DNA from: an uncultured bacterium
GTDB lineage: Bacteria; Bacillota; Clostridia; Lachnospirales; Lachnospiraceae
Direction: 5' to 3'
Length of the DNA stretch: 64,000 nucleotides
Assembly: GCA_947243845.1 (NCBI GenBank)
Contig: CAMXIF010000015.1
Coordinates: 1-64,000, forward strand
Below the pieces are notes generated by a model, which saw nothing but the letters and a program-made list of their open reading frames with translations, did no database searches and was not told the DNA's origin. The position numbers and the translations under genes are program-made. The first letter of the stretch is position 1; each line of letters begins with the position of its first letter. Shown here in pieces: positions 63,726 to 64,000 of this stretch.

Positions 63726-64000
63726 ATGAGTATATTACTTTACAGTGCAATTTTTCTGCCCATGGCGGCGGCAATTCCATGCTATGCCGTAGGGCGCTCA
63801 CATAAAGCCGCAAGAGACTATCTGGCCGATATCGTAACCGGCATCACCTTTATCGTATGCCTTTGTCTGGCCATACAGACAATTACAAACCGCGATGTCT
63901 CCGGGATTCTTGTAGAGATACCTTATATCTGCGGTATGGGACTGCATTTTACCCTGGACGGTTTCCGAGGCTTATATGGTGCGGTCGCCGCCTTTATGTG
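63726..64000 (+). CDS. antiporter-like subunit 4 (partial, runs off the window)
   Basis: The first 91 codons of a further complex-I-like membrane subunit; the gene continues past the end of the window. It starts MSILLYSAIFLPMAAAIPCY and reaches the family pattern YICGMGLHFTLDGFRGLYGA. GAAGTGAGGA precedes the ATG and the previous gene ends 20 bases upstream. With the three before it, it makes at least four antiporter-like subunits in one operon. Confidence 0.85.
   Translation, partial: MSILLYSAIFLPMAAAIPCYAVGRSHKAARDYLADIVTGITFIVCLCLAIQTITNRDVSGILVEIPYICGMGLHFTLDGFRGLYGAVAAFM

Overview
The window looks like chromosome of an anaerobic gut Firmicute of the order Clostridia, most likely family Lachnospiraceae. 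I infer this from the gene set and order (hprK, a ROK glucokinase, murB, rapZ, whiA and an HPr-like gene in one run), AGGAGG-type ribosome binding sites before nearly every gene, clear TTGACA/TATAAT-type promoters, and the mix of carbohydrate ABC transport, a class II aldolase and an Mrp/Mbh-like antiporter cluster. No rRNA, tRNA or CRISPR array was seen.

Layout. 104-2900 (+): AEC-family permease, a DUF4474 protein and a metallophosphoesterase. 2912-4327 (-): pyruvate kinase. 4458-4991: decayed membrane-protein gene. 5074-13805 (-): a beta-galactoside utilisation block (GH2 beta-galactosidase, two sugar ABC permeases, a lipoprotein binding protein) with an AraC regulator and a membrane-anchored DUF3298-like protein upstream. 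14120-15889 (-): ammonium channel fused to a PII domain, behind a strong promoter and a leader terminator. 16088-17044 (-): EamA transporter. 17283-19289 (+): a FIST sensor protein followed by a soluble chemoreceptor-type signalling protein. 19362-20225 (-): acetyltransferase. 20353-20883 (+): cyclophilin. 20969-26519 (+): five-gene surface-glycan cluster. 27048-28544 (+): sodium:alanine symporter behind a structured leader.

28596-40693 (-) is a housekeeping stretch: fba, a lipid kinase, a Crh-like HPr (Glu at position 15), whiA, rapZ, murB, glucokinase, hprK, a small membrane protein, uvrC and ftsH. 40991-42595 (+) is pyrG. 42669-45802 (-) is a GH3 glycosidase overlapping a LysM protein. 46078-47217 (+) is a lone tyrosine recombinase with paired repeats at its two ends. 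47434-49475 (-) is a two-component system and 50524-52970 (+) a LanFEG-like ABC exporter. Between them lie remnants of an AAA-ATPase module, and two near-identical 19-nt sites flank those remnants. 53350-54900 (+) is an ECF-like sigma factor with a DUF2461 protein. 54966-56104 (-) is a ketopantoate-reductase-like gene with a small acidic protein. 56415-64000 (+) is the start of a large Mrp/Mbh-type operon that runs off the window: subunits E, F, G, MbhD, a fused MbhE-MrpB, C, and four antiporter-like subunits in a row.

Themes that join the genes: carbon control (HPr kinase with a Crh-like HPr, glucokinase, sugar transporter), nitrogen and amino-acid uptake under apparent leader-RNA control (amt-PII, alanine symporter), envelope work (glycan cluster, LysM, MurB, LanFEG-like transporter) and ion-motive energy conservation (Mrp/Mbh-like cluster). 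The observations most worth following are the symporter leader, the FIST-chemoreceptor pair, the repeats around the lone integrase, and the shared 19-nt sites.
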